From Chitinophaga deserti (GTDB lineage: Bacteria; Bacteroidota; Bacteroidia; Chitinophagales; Chitinophagaceae): a DNA stretch of 64,000 nt. Below, in pieces: positions 17,302 to 25,496 of this stretch. The stretch lies in NCBI RefSeq assembly GCF_003149455.1, contig NZ_QFFK01000002.1:620001-684000 (forward strand), written 5' to 3'. How positions within the stretch are numbered: position 1 is the first letter of the stretch; each line of letters opens with the position of its first letter. A program made the position numbers and the translations under genes. Under the pieces are notes generated by a model, which was not told the DNA's origin, did not search any database, and was given only the letters and a program-made list of their open reading frames with translations.

Positions 17302-18390
17302 TTATGCAGATTCTTTCATGGCCAGTCGTACGCCATTCTTTTCAAGGATACGCAGCGCTTCAAGGTTCACGCGTTCGCGTAATTCAAGGTACGGAATACC
17401 ATCGAGAATATTGGTCATATAGATGAGCTGCAGCACCAGGGAATCTTTCCCGAAATCGTGAAGGTTTACGTTGAAACCAGGCTCCACATCCGGTTGTGAT
17501 TTCAGGTAAACCTGCAAATCCCGTACCACGGCGAGCACCGGACCGGGAGGGGTATCGCCTGCCAGTTCCAGTTTCATAGCCACACGTTGCTGCGTGCGGA
17601 GGGAAAGGTTGTCGAGTACACTGTCCACCATCTTCTTGTTAGGTACCGTCACAAAGGTTTTTTCCAGTGTACGGATGCGGGTGCTGCGCAGTCCGATCTT
17701 CTCTACCGTTCCGGTGATGTTGTCCACCTTCACGCTGTCGCCAACGCGGAAAGGTTTATCGGAGAAGATGATAAATGATCCGATAAGGTTCTCAATACTT
17801 TCCTTGGCAGCAAGGGCAAGGGCTGCCGCACCGATACCGAGGCCCGCTACCAGTTTATCTACCAGCTCTTTCCCGAAGAGGATGTTGATGAGGATCATTG
17901 CACCAATGATGTATACAATGGCCTTAAAGAAATCACGGAAGAAGATGACAAACTGATCGTCGGTTTTATCGTTGGTAAGGCCTGCCTTTTTTTCCAGTAT
18001 AAGCGCGAAGAAATCGATCAGGCGCAACAGGATCATAATGAACGTCATGCTCAGTACGATCTTCAGCAAAAGTGCCATCAGCATTTTCAGCGTAAAGGGT
18101 TCGGCACGATTGAAGACCACGATGTTTAGTGCTTCAGGAAACACGAGGTGATTACTGGCCATGATAAAGGCCGCCATCAGCAGAAAATACTCGATCGGCT
18201 TCAGGAGCAGTTCCACAAAAGCCCGCTGCTCAATAGTGGGCGACCAGTGGCGGATAAGCTTGTAAAGTCCCGCTGCGAGGCCTTTGGAAAGGAAACGCCT
18301 TATAAGGAAAATGAAAAATATAATACCCGCTACAAGAAGATAGTTGCGGATGGAATTGTCCAGGATCTGTTGGTTCAGGAAATCATTCAT
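17302..18390 (-). CDS. MscS-family mechanosensitive ion channel
   Basis: This inner-membrane channel opens under membrane tension to release solutes on hypo-osmotic shock. The 362-aa protein has about four hydrophobic helices in its first 190 residues. The pore-lining TM3 (GLGIGAAALALAAKESIENLIGSFIIF) has the alternating small Gly/Ala residues of MscS. The beta-domain that follows has FRVGDSVKVDNITGTVEKIGLRSTRIRT and VPNKKMVDSVLDNLS, and the C-terminal alpha/beta domain is present. It is slightly longer than E. coli MscS owing to an extra N-terminal helix. It ends in the convergent gap carrying the 11-bp array and starts 12 bp after the amidohydrolase stop (same strand). Confidence 0.92.
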   Translation of the reverse strand: MNDFLNQQILDNSIRNYLLVAGIIFFIFLIRRFLSKGLAAGLYKLIRHWSPTIEQRAFVELLLKPIEYFLLMAAFIMASNHLVFPEALNIVVFNRAEPFTLKMLMALLLKIVLSMTFIMILLRLIDFFALILEKKAGLTNDKTDDQFVIFFRDFFKAIVYIIGAMILINILFGKELVDKLVAGLGIGAAALALAAKESIENLIGSFIIFSDKPFRVGDSVKVDNITGTVEKIGLRSTRIRTLEKTFVTVPNKKMVDSVLDNLSLRTQQRVAMKLELAGDTPPGPVLAVVRDLQVYLKSQPDVEPGFNVNLHDFGKDSLVLQLIYMTNILDGIPYLELRERVNLEALRILEKNGVRLAMKESA

Positions 18391-18402
18391 AGCGATGCAA
18401 AT

Positions 18403-19569
18403 CTACATAATAAGCGCTTTCAGGTCGAGCAGTTTGGTGGTATTATGCAGGATCTGCACAACCCCGGGCGATTTGCCTTTTTCGAAGCTGCCGAATTTAT
18501 CACTGATCCCCAAAGCCTGCGCACCATTTAACGTGGCCCATTGCAACATTTGTTCGAGGGGGATTTGCGGGAATTTATTCCGGAGGGTTTCAATTTCGCT
18601 CCAGACAGAAAGCTGGTGATTGGATGCAAGACTATCGGTTCCCAAAGTTATCGTTACCCCGGGAGTGCTGCTGAGCATAGGAACATCGGGGAGCATTCCT
18701 TCAATATAAATGTTAGCGTTTGGGCAGAGGCACCAGAATGTTTCGCCGTTGCGGGCCAGAGCTGCTTCCACATCGCTGCGGGAGGTGAAAGTATTATGGA
18801 CGAGAATGAGGGTCTGCCCCTGGTCGAAGTGCCCGATGTAGGAGGGGAGGCTGTTGGTGCCGGAGCCTCCTATGCCGGAAGCATCCATGTTGAAATGTTT
18901 GTAAAACCCGAGGAATGGGCCGGATTTGTCGCGGAAGAGTTCGTTTTCTGCCTGTGATTCCTGGTTGTGGATGGATATTGTGCCGTTGCTTTTCAGTCCG
19001 TTAATGAGGCGGAACAGGGTAGGCGAAACGGAATAGGGAGCGTGTGGCACGAGGCTGGCCGGGATGCCTGCCTGGCGGAACTGGGCCATTACGGACAGGG
19101 AATGCTCCAGCCGATGGGGGGCGAAAGCATCTGCCACCCCCATGCATTCCACGAAGGTGCGCCATTCCATCTGCCGGGCGGTGCGGTGCTTTACGGAAGT
19201 GGTAGCGGCGGTATTGGCAATGTCGCCCACGGCTACGATGCCGCTCTGGCGCATGGCTTCCGCGGCATTGTCGATGGCGGATGAAAGCACCTCTGCAGCG
19301 GGAGGCTGGCGGTTTTCCATGACAGCCGTCAGAAAGGCGGGGAGGCCAGTGCCCTCCGGGATTACGCCTTTCATGTGCGAGAGTTCAAGATGACAGTGTG
19401 TATTAACAAATCCCGGGCTAAGTACGCCTTCTACCTTAATATAATCTTCCCCAACCCACGACAGTGGTACCAGCGCAGAAACAACGCCTTCGTCATCCAG
19501 TACCAGCGCCCGGTCGGGGCCATGAAACTTTCTCCCGTCAAAAATATCGTCTGCTGTTATTTTGATCAT
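18403..19569 (-). CDS. Amidohydrolase-family metal-dependent hydrolase/deaminase
   Basis: The 388-aa enzyme belongs to the ATZ/TRZ-cytosine deaminase-like branch of the amidohydrolase superfamily. The first metal site is GFVNTHCHLELSHMKG (His58-x-His60). Further ligand regions are LVPHAPYSV, ISIHNQES, the LVHNTF histidine and GTDSLASN with the conserved Asp. The fold opens with the small beta-sandwich part (DDIFDGRKFH). A deaminase acting on a purine or S-adenosylhomocysteine-type substrate is plausible, but the substrate is not decidable from sequence. I start at ATG 19569; the frame stays open much further but would run antisense through prfA. It probably forms an operon with mscS. Confidence 0.85.
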   Translation of the reverse strand: MIKITADDIFDGRKFHGPDRALVLDDEGVVSALVPLSWVGEDYIKVEGVLSPGFVNTHCHLELSHMKGVIPEGTGLPAFLTAVMENRQPPAAEVLSSAIDNAAEAMRQSGIVAVGDIANTAATTSVKHRTARQMEWRTFVECMGVADAFAPHRLEHSLSVMAQFRQAGIPASLVPHAPYSVSPTLFRLINGLKSNGTISIHNQESQAENELFRDKSGPFLGFYKHFNMDASGIGGSGTNSLPSYIGHFDQGQTLILVHNTFTSRSDVEAALARNGETFWCLCPNANIYIEGMLPDVPMLSSTPGVTITLGTDSLASNHQLSVWSEIETLRNKFPQIPLEQMLQWATLNGAQALGISDKFGSFEKGKSPGVVQILHNTTKLLDLKALIM

Positions 19570-19637
19570 GAGGGTGAATTTAGGGAATGTTCGCGGGAAG
19601 AAGGGTCCGGGGGCGCTCAAAATAAGCGGCAAAAACG

Positions 19638-19645
19638 TAATTTTG
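19638..19645 (+). promoter_or_regulatory. Bacteroidota -7 element upstream of prfA
   Basis: TAATTTTG is an exact TAnnTTTG match about 60 bp before the prfA ATG. No certain -33 TTG was placed. Confidence 0.4.
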
Positions 19646-19704
19646 CATCCCGAACCGGCCGCGCAGCATGCTAAATGGCTGGAAATTAATCCGGATAACC
19701 GAGT

Positions 19705-20781
19705 ATGATAGATAAACTGGACGCCATCAAAGGCCGTTACGAACAAGTTTCTTTGGCGCTTACCAACCCCGAGGTGGTGAGTGATAACAAAAAATTCAGC
19801 AAGCTGAGCAAGGAGTTTCGCCAGCTGGAAAAGATCGTAGTGGCTTACGACGCTTATCGTAAAGTACTGGACGCTATCGCCTTCAACCGTGAAGTGCTCG
19901 AAAGCGGCGATGAGGAAATGCGTGAACTGGCCAAGGAAGAAACCGAAGGCCTGGCGGAGCAGAAAGAGCAGATGGAAGCCGATATCCGGAACCTCCTTAT
20001 TCCCAAAGACCCTCAGGATGAAAAGAACGCTATCCTGGAGATAAGGGGTGGTACCGGTGGAGATGAAGCCGCACTTTTCGCGGGGGATCTCCTTCGTATG
20101 TATCTCCGCTATTGTGAAAACAAAGGCTGGAAAACATCTATCATGAATGAGAATGCCGGCGGCGCTGGCGGTTATAAGGAAGCTGTGGTGGAAGTGTCGG
20201 GCGATGATGTATACGGAACCCTCAAATTTGAGTCTGGTGTTCACCGTGTACAGCGCGTACCTGCTACCGAGGCATCGGGCAGGGTGCATACATCCGCAGC
20301 CACAGTGGCGGTACTCCCTGAAGCGGAGGAAGTGGACGTTGAGATCCGCGACGCCGACATCAAAATGGATACCTTCCGTTCTTCCGGAGCGGGTGGCCAG
20401 CACGTTAACAAAACGGAGTCTGCCGTACGCCTTACCCACATTCCTACCGGCGTGGTAGTAGAGTGTCAGGAAGGCCGCAGCCAGCACTCCAACCGCGATA
20501 TTGCCATGCGCATGCTCCGTACCCGTATTTATGAAGCGGCCGTGCGTAAGCATGAAGATGCGATTGCATCGCAGCGTAAGAGCCTGGTTTCCACGGGCGA
20601 CCGCTCAGCCAAAATCCGGACTTACAACTTCCCCCAGGGCCGCGTAACCGATCACCGTATTGGTATGACGGTTTATAACCTCGATGCATTTATGAACGGC
20701 GATATAGAGGACATGGTGCAGGCCCTTCAATTTGCGGAGAACGCAGAAAAGATGAAGACCGGTGACCAGATGGGCGTGTAA
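19705..20781 (+). CDS. prfA: Peptide chain release factor 1
   Basis: RF1 recognises UAA/UAG stop codons and triggers hydrolysis of peptidyl-tRNA. The 358-aa product has the normal length. The codon-reading tripeptide is P-A-T (residues 186-188), the PxT form of RF1, not the SPF form of RF2. The catalytic GGQ is at 230-232 in SSGAGGQHVNKTES. No programmed frameshift is present, as expected for prfA. The N-terminal helical domain and the C-terminal KIRTYNFPQGRVTDHRI segment complete the fold. It is divergent from the amidohydrolase gene. prmC, which methylates the GGQ glutamine, is not in the window. Confidence 0.98.
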   Translation: MIDKLDAIKGRYEQVSLALTNPEVVSDNKKFSKLSKEFRQLEKIVVAYDAYRKVLDAIAFNREVLESGDEEMRELAKEETEGLAEQKEQMEADIRNLLIPKDPQDEKNAILEIRGGTGGDEAALFAGDLLRMYLRYCENKGWKTSIMNENAGGAGGYKEAVVEVSGDDVYGTLKFESGVHRVQRVPATEASGRVHTSAATVAVLPEAEEVDVEIRDADIKMDTFRSSGAGGQHVNKTESAVRLTHIPTGVVVECQEGRSQHSNRDIAMRMLRTRIYEAAVRKHEDAIASQRKSLVSTGDRSAKIRTYNFPQGRVTDHRIGMTVYNLDAFMNGDIEDMVQALQFAENAEKMKTGDQMGV

Positions 20782-20911
20782 ACCGCCTGCCTGTTAATCC
20801 CCTGGCAGCGCATGTCCCTTTTGCAACAATTTGCAAAAGGGAACTGTTATTATCCTGCATGTGTCCTGAATCTGTCGGTTTCTAATATTATCCACCCTAA
20901 ACTTTCACCAA

Positions 20912-21481
20912 ATGTTAGATCAATTATTGCAACTGGTCCGCGAAAATGCGCAGGATACAGTAGTAGCCAACCCTGCCATCCCCAACGAACAGAATGATGC
21001 CGTGATAGGCGAAGCTACCCACACTATCGCCGATGGCCTGCAATCTGCACTGGCTAGCGGTAACGTGAAGGAAGTTATGAGCCTTTTCAATGGCAACAGT
21101 GCTCCCGATGGAGCTAACCCGCTTGTAAATGGTATCCAGGGTAATTTCATCAAGAACCTTATGGAAAAGTTCAACCTCAACAGCGGCGCCGCTTCTTCAC
21201 TGGCCGGCTCCCTCATTCCTTCCGTACTGGGTTCTCTCGTAAACAAAACAAAAGACCCTAACGACAGCAGCTTTTCGCTGGACGGGATTATTGGCTCTCT
21301 TACCGGTGGCTCCACAAAGGGCTTCAACCTCGGAGGCCTGCTGGGCAAATTTGGCCTGGATAAAGATGGCGACGGAGATGTAGATATGCAGGACCTTACC
21401 GCCATGATATCCAACGGTGCAAAACAACAGCAAAGCAGTGGTGGCCTCGGCGGACTGCTGGGTAGCCTGTTTGGGAAATAG
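20912..21481 (+). CDS. Hypothetical protein with DUF937-like repeats and an EF-hand-like loop
   Basis: The 189-aa protein has no signal peptide. It is rich in Gly, Ser, Leu and Asn with repeated L-G-x-L units (SLAGSLIPSVLGSL, GGLLGKFGL, GGLGGLLGSLFGK), resembling the low-complexity DUF937 group. Residues 150-161 (DKDGDGDVDMQD) have the D-x-D-x-D-G spacing of an EF-hand or dockerin calcium loop, so calcium binding is likely. The function is unknown. It starts 130 bp after prfA and is followed after 135 bp by the OmpA-type gene. Confidence 0.7.
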   Translation: MLDQLLQLVRENAQDTVVANPAIPNEQNDAVIGEATHTIADGLQSALASGNVKEVMSLFNGNSAPDGANPLVNGIQGNFIKNLMEKFNLNSGAASSLAGSLIPSVLGSLVNKTKDPNDSSFSLDGIIGSLTGGSTKGFNLGGLLGKFGLDKDGDGDVDMQDLTAMISNGAKQQQSSGGLGGLLGSLFGK

Positions 21482-21616
21482 CCATTGGGGAAAATCTCCA
21501 TATCTTTATTACCGTTATCCCTTAATCATTGATTTACACAAATTTACCTGTCGAAAATAAATGTTGGCAAAGAATTTGTTTAGGCTATCATACTCAAACC
21601 AATAAAACATACTAAG

Positions 21617-22300
21617 ATGAAAAGATTGAATGCATTTGTGGCGATAGCGATGGCAGGTATTCTTACTTTAGGTTCATGCAGCACGTGGCAGAGCATGGAT
21701 AATACCAAAAAAGGCGCCGTTATCGGTACCGGTGGTGGTGCAGCTGCCGGCGCAGTAATAGGTAAAGCTGCAGGTAATACCGCCCTCGGCGCTATTATCG
21801 GTGCTGCTGTAGGTGGTACCGCCGGTGTACTGATCGGTAAGAAAATGGACAAGCAGGCAGAAGAAATCAAGAACGAAGTGCCCAACGCAACCGTTGAGCG
21901 CGTAGGCGAAGGTATCAACGTAACCTTCAACTCCGGTGTTCTTTTCGGTTTCGACAAATCTGACCTCACCTCCACCGCTCAGAGCAACATCCAGGAGCTC
22001 GCTCAGGTGCTGAATAAATATCCCGACACCCACGTTCGTGTGGAAGGCCATACAGACGATACCGGTGCCGACGCTTACAACTACAGCCTGTCCGAACGCC
22101 GGGCAAAATCTGTAGCTAATTACCTCATTGGCCGGGGTGTTTCCGCTAACCGCGTACAAACATTCTGGTATGGTGAAACACAGCCTAAATTCCCCAACGA
22201 CAGCGAAGCCAACCGTGCTAAAAACCGTCGTGTGGAATTCTCTATCTACGCTAACGATAAAATGAAATCAGAAGCGAAGAATGAAGCTGGTCAGCAATAA
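21617..22300 (+). CDS. OmpA-family lipoprotein with N-terminal glycine zipper
   Basis: This is an outer-membrane lipoprotein that anchors the envelope to peptidoglycan. The signal has lipobox LGSC with Cys21. A Gly/Ala-rich zipper follows (about 34-75, GTGGGAAAGAVIGKAAG and similar), which may insert in or associate with the membrane. Then comes an OmpA/Pal domain (about 105-215) with VEGHTDDTG, LSERRAKSV and NRAKNRRVEF, the motifs that grip diaminopimelate in the wall peptide. This glycine-zipper plus OmpA layout is that of YiaD-like proteins. It is 227 aa, monocistronic, with a strong terminator. Confidence 0.92.
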   Translation: MKRLNAFVAIAMAGILTLGSCSTWQSMDNTKKGAVIGTGGGAAAGAVIGKAAGNTALGAIIGAAVGGTAGVLIGKKMDKQAEEIKNEVPNATVERVGEGINVTFNSGVLFGFDKSDLTSTAQSNIQELAQVLNKYPDTHVRVEGHTDDTGADAYNYSLSERRAKSVANYLIGRGVSANRVQTFWYGETQPKFPNDSEANRAKNRRVEFSIYANDKMKSEAKNEAGQQ

Positions 22301-22338
22301 GCTTTTTAGTTGAATTTTCTCATAAGCAGTTTGAACGG

Positions 22339-22368
22339 TCCTCCCGGCTTTCCGGGAGGATTTTTTTT
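22339..22368 (+). terminator. Terminator of the OmpA-type lipoprotein gene
   Basis: The arms TCCTCCCGG and CCGGGAGGA (22339-22347 and 22352-22360) are perfect and are followed by T8. Confidence 0.9.
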
Positions 22369-22378
22369 ATGCAATAGT

Positions 22379-22413
22379 AAAAGCCGTCAGAGACCATGTC
22401 CCTGACGGCTTTT
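22379..22413 (-). terminator. Terminator of the aminotransferase gene
   Basis: The 12-bp perfect arms AAAAGCCGTCAG and CTGACGGCTTTT lie about 23 bp past the minus-strand stop, with A/T ends that work in either direction. Confidence 0.85.
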
Positions 22414-22435
22414 CTATATGTATCAATTACTGGAA

Positions 22436-23617
22436 CTACAAAGTATCCAGTCCGGTAAGCAGGATCGCGCAGGCTTTACGGATCTCTTCTTCCGAAATGA
22501 TCAGCGGCGGTACAAACCGGATGGCATTGGAGGCGAAGAGGAACCAGTCTGTAATCATGCCATTGGCAATGCAATAATCGATCACCTTTTTAGCTGAGGG
22601 GAAGTCTTCCACTTCAACGGCCAGCATCAGTCCGCGTGATCTTACCGCCTTTATTTTCGGGTGTTTCAGCAGGCTGAGGAACAGTTTTTCTTTCTCAAAC
22701 ACACCATCGATCATACGCTCTGCCAACAGCGCCTTCATACCTGCAAGCCCTGCAGCGCAGGCAACCGGATGGCCGCCGAAGGTGGTGATATGACCAAGTA
22801 CGGGCGCGTGGGTGAGGCTCCACATCACATCGCGATGGGTGATGAATGCACCAAGGGGCATTCCGCCGCCGAGGGCTTTGCCGACGAGGAGTACATCGGG
22901 AACGATGCCATATTGTTCAAAGGCCCATAGTGTACCATTACGGCCCAGGCCACATTGAATTTCGTCGAGGATGAGGAGTGTGCCGGTTTCGGTACACCTG
23001 GCGCGCAGGGCTTGCATCCATTCAACAGAAGGTGCGAGTACCCCGGCTTCGGCCTGTACCGTTTCTGCAATCACACAGGCGGTGCGTGTGGTGATCTTTT
23101 CCAGCATATCCATATCGTTATGCTGTAAGTGTTGCACATCGGGCAGGAGGGGGCGGTAGGCGTTACGCCAGTATTCGTCCCCGATAATACTCAGAGAGCC
23201 CTGTGTGGAGCCGTGGTAGCTGTTTTTGAATGCGATAATTTCCGTGCGGCCGGTATGGCGCTTAGCCAGCTTCATGGCACCTTCGGTGGCTTCGCTGCCG
23301 GAATTCGTGAAGTATACTGAGTTGAGCGTTTCCGGGAGATGTTGGGTGAGGAATTGAGCATATTGCACCTGGGGCGACTGCACGAATTCTCCATACACGA
23401 TGAGGTGCATATAAGTTTCTGCCTGTTCACGGATGGCTTTTACCACATCAGGATGGCAATGGCCTACGTTGCAGACGCTGATGCCGGCAATCATATCGAG
23501 GTATTGCCTGCCGGAGGCGTCCCACATATACATTCCCTGCGCTTTCACCATTTCGAGTGCCAGGGGGGCGTCGGAAGTTTGCGCCACATGCTGTAAAAAA
23601 AGCTGCCTGTTATTCAT
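22436..23617 (-). CDS. Class III PLP-dependent aminotransferase (acetylornithine/ornithine type)
   Basis: It transfers an omega-amino group from a diamine or amino acid to 2-oxoglutarate or a similar acceptor. The 393-aa product has the usual length. Key sites are NSGSEATEGAMKLAKRHTGR (phosphate-binding loop), KNSYHG, LILDEIQCGLGRNG with Asp218, and the Schiff-base lysine Lys247 in VGKALGGGMPLGAF. The sequence fits the argD/rocD/gabT group. With no arginine, proline or GABA gene nearby the exact substrate is open, so I give no symbol. It is divergent from the carbonic anhydrase gene over only 34 bp. Confidence 0.9.
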   Translation of the reverse strand: MNNRQLFLQHVAQTSDAPLALEMVKAQGMYMWDASGRQYLDMIAGISVCNVGHCHPDVVKAIREQAETYMHLIVYGEFVQSPQVQYAQFLTQHLPETLNSVYFTNSGSEATEGAMKLAKRHTGRTEIIAFKNSYHGSTQGSLSIIGDEYWRNAYRPLLPDVQHLQHNDMDMLEKITTRTACVIAETVQAEAGVLAPSVEWMQALRARCTETGTLLILDEIQCGLGRNGTLWAFEQYGIVPDVLLVGKALGGGMPLGAFITHRDVMWSLTHAPVLGHITTFGGHPVACAAGLAGMKALLAERMIDGVFEKEKLFLSLLKHPKIKAVRSRGLMLAVEVEDFPSAKKVIDYCIANGMITDWFLFASNAIRFVPPLIISEEEIRKACAILLTGLDTL

Positions 23618-23639
23618 TGGGGCGAAGTTAGTGAAGTTC

Positions 23640-23647
23640 TATATTTG
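23640..23647 (+). promoter_or_regulatory. Bacteroidota -7 element placed 4 bp before the ATG
   Basis: TATATTTG is an exact TAnnTTTG match ending four bases before the ATG at 23652. If it is used, the mRNA starts within a base or so of the start codon (leaderless). Confidence 0.45.
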
Positions 23648-23651
23648 TATC

Positions 23652-24173
23652 ATGCCAGTAATATTACCAGTGAAGGGTGTACACCCGCAAATGGGCGACA
23701 ATTGCTTTATTGCGCCAAATGCCACTATCGTGGGCGATGTAGTAATGGGAAAAGATTGCAGTGTGTGGTTCAATGCCGTGGTTCGCGGAGATGTGAACAG
23801 CATCCGTATGGGCGATAAAGTGAATATCCAGGATGGCGCCGTGATCCATGCAACTTACGAGAAAACGAAAACTACCATCGGTAACAATGTTTCTGTAGGC
23901 CATAATGCTATTGTGCACGGCTGTACGGTGGAGGATAATGTGCTGATAGGTATGGGGGCCATCGTGATGGATAATGCCCATATCGGGTCTAATACCATCA
24001 TTGCCGCAGGTGCTGTGGTACTGGAAGGTACACAGGTGGAAGCGGGGTGCATTTACGCCGGGGTTCCCGCTAAAAAGGTGAAAACCATCAGCCAGGAACT
24101 TATTCATGGAGAAATCGACCGCATCGCCAATAACTACATCATGTATGCCGACTGGTTCCGCGACCAGGTTTAA
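23652..24173 (+). CDS. Gamma-carbonic anhydrase-family hexapeptide-repeat protein
   Basis: The 173-aa protein folds as a left-handed beta-helix from hexapeptide repeats (for example IAPNATIVGDVVMG, IGNNVSVGHNAIVHG, IGSNTIIAAGAVV), forming a trimer with metal sites between subunits. The Arg/Asp/Gln segment (RGDVNSIRMGDKVNIQDG) and HATY, VGHNAIVHG histidines match the gamma-CA/YrdA/PaaY pattern, so it probably binds zinc; carbonic anhydrase activity itself is not assured in this group. I start at ATG 23652. The frame extends 219 bp further upstream, but that would overlap the divergent aminotransferase gene. Confidence 0.9.
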   Translation: MPVILPVKGVHPQMGDNCFIAPNATIVGDVVMGKDCSVWFNAVVRGDVNSIRMGDKVNIQDGAVIHATYEKTKTTIGNNVSVGHNAIVHGCTVEDNVLIGMGAIVMDNAHIGSNTIIAAGAVVLEGTQVEAGCIYAGVPAKKVKTISQELIHGEIDRIANNYIMYADWFRDQV

Positions 24174-24219
24174 GACATGTTATGAATAAGTATTATATTG
24201 CAGGTCTAATCCCGGACCT

Positions 24220-24369
24220 ATGAAAAATAAATGGCTCATCGGCCTTTGGGCGGCCTTCCTCCTTGCGGGCTGCGCCTCTCAGAAGCAAGGCTGCCCCGGC
24301 AGTACATTTTACAATTCCGGCAACGCCAAACAGAACAGCAAGGCCGGAAAGCAAATGAAACTATTCTAA
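24220..24369 (+). CDS. Tiny lipoprotein (49 aa), sister of the next gene
   Basis: The start is ATG 24220 and the stop TAA 24367-24369. The product has a short basic N-terminus, a hydrophobic segment and lipobox LAGC, so Cys18 would be lipidated, leaving a mature peptide of about 32 residues (CASQKQGCPGS then a Gly/Asn/Lys-rich tail). The second cysteine of the CxSQKxGCP motif could form a disulfide or bind a ligand. The next gene has the same motif. I do not recognise the family. Confidence 0.6.
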   Translation: MKNKWLIGLWAAFLLAGCASQKQGCPGSTFYNSGNAKQNSKAGKQMKLF

Positions 24370-24380
24370 AAACCCCTGCC

Positions 24381-24542
24381 ATGCGGAACCTTGTCGTATG
24401 CTTGTTTGTATTATCCGTGCTGGCAGCCGCCTGCAGATCCCAGAAAACGGGATGCCCCACGCCTAAGCGCAACCTGGGTGCGGAGAAAGTGATGGATGAG
24501 ATGAGTGCGCCTAAAAAGAAAGGGCTCTTCAGAAGAAATTAA
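24381..24542 (+). CDS. Tiny lipoprotein (53 aa) with the same CxSQKxGCP motif
   Basis: ATG 24381 starts 11 bp after the previous stop. The signal is MRNLVVCLFVLSVLAAAC with Cys18 as probable lipidation site. The mature part begins CRSQKTGCPTPKRNLGAEK and ends in a basic KKKGLFRRN tail. The shared CxSQKxGCP start shows that the two genes are paralogues or a co-evolving pair. The stop codon overlaps the convergent rsgA stop by four bases. A longer frame starting upstream at 24231 would overlap the first small gene and lacks a signal peptide. Confidence 0.65.
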   Translation: MRNLVVCLFVLSVLAAACRSQKTGCPTPKRNLGAEKVMDEMSAPKKKGLFRRN

Positions 24543-25471
24543 TCGTAATCATTTTCATTGATCGTGGCCAGGATGGTGGCATAGCTCACGTACCGGTCCA
24601 GATCGATATCGCCTGCTTCTACGGCGGCTTTAACGGCACAGCCAGGCTCATCGAGGTGGATGCAGTTATTAAACTGGCATTGGGGGATGTAAGATTGCAT
24701 TTCCAGGAAATAATGCGAAAGCTCGGTTTTCGGAATATCAACGATCCCGAATTCCCGGACGCCGGGAGTATCGATGAGGCGGCCCCCGAAAGGAAGATCA
24801 AACATCTCCGCGAAGGTGGTAGTGTGCAGGCCTTTACCGCTCCAGCCGCTCACCTGTTTGGTTTTGAGCTGCAGCCCGGGCATCAGCCCGTTGATAATGG
24901 TGCTTTTACCTACGCCGGAATGCCCGGATATGAGTGACGTTTTATCTTTCAGTAATTCCCCCAGTTCATCTATCCCTTTTCCTGTTGCAGCGCCCGTCAG
25001 CAGCACGGTGTATCCGATTTCTTCATACACGGCCTGCCAATGTTCGAACTGCTCCATTTCCTTTGCGCGGTACACATCCATTTTGTTGAAAACGAGGATA
25101 ACGGGTATATGATAAGCCGCTGCGGTAATAAGGAAGCGGTCGATAAAGCCCTGCGAAGTACGTGGCTCGCGCACGGTGGCTACAAGCACTGCTTGATCGA
25201 GGTTAGCGGCAACGATATGCTTTTTGTGCTTGCCCTGGGGAGAGCTGCGCACAATATAATTACGGCGGTTTTCGATTCCGGTGATGATGGCGGTACCCTC
25301 TTCTCCCGGCTCCATCTGGAGCGTTACCCGGTCGCCCACGGCGATGGGGTTGGTGGAAGTGATATCCTCATCAATTTTGAATATCCCTTTTATCCGCGCC
25401 TGGTAAAAGTCGCCGGCATCAGTTTTGGCGGCGTACCAACTGCCGGTAGATTTATAGATCGTTGCTTGCAC
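24539..25471 (-). CDS. rsgA: Ribosome small-subunit-dependent GTPase RsgA
   Basis: RsgA is a late checkpoint factor in 30S subunit maturation. The domain order is the permuted one of the family: N-terminal OB fold (ATIYKSTGSWY... VGDRV), then a circularly permuted GTPase with G4 NKMD before G1 GHSGVGKS and G3 DTPGVREFG. A C-terminal zinc knuckle has CQFNNCIHLDEPGC. I start at GTG 25471 (310 aa), which fits the usual N-terminus; TTG 25489 would add six residues. It lies 25 bp after batA on the same strand and overlaps the small lipoprotein gene tail to tail. Confidence 0.95.
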   Translation of the reverse strand: MQATIYKSTGSWYAAKTDAGDFYQARIKGIFKIDEDITSTNPIAVGDRVTLQMEPGEEGTAIITGIENRRNYIVRSSPQGKHKKHIVAANLDQAVLVATVREPRTSQGFIDRFLITAAAYHIPVILVFNKMDVYRAKEMEQFEHWQAVYEEIGYTVLLTGAATGKGIDELGELLKDKTSLISGHSGVGKSTIINGLMPGLQLKTKQVSGWSGKGLHTTTFAEMFDLPFGGRLIDTPGVREFGIVDIPKTELSHYFLEMQSYIPQCQFNNCIHLDEPGCAVKAAVEAGDIDLDRYVSYATILATINENDYD

Positions 25472-25496
25472 GGTGTAAAGATAAAGCAAATCCGGA

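Noticed and set aside
19570-20553. N-terminal extension of the amidohydrolase through prfA
   Set aside because: The extended frame lies antisense to prfA and has no domain; the metal-site motif order fits a start at 19569.
20812-20997. 61-codon frame between prfA and the EF-hand protein gene
   Set aside because: Poor protein character and out-of-frame overlap with the gene at 20912.
23433-23651. 73-codon upstream extension of the carbonic anhydrase frame
   Set aside because: It overlaps the divergent aminotransferase, and the -7 promoter element lies directly before ATG 23652.
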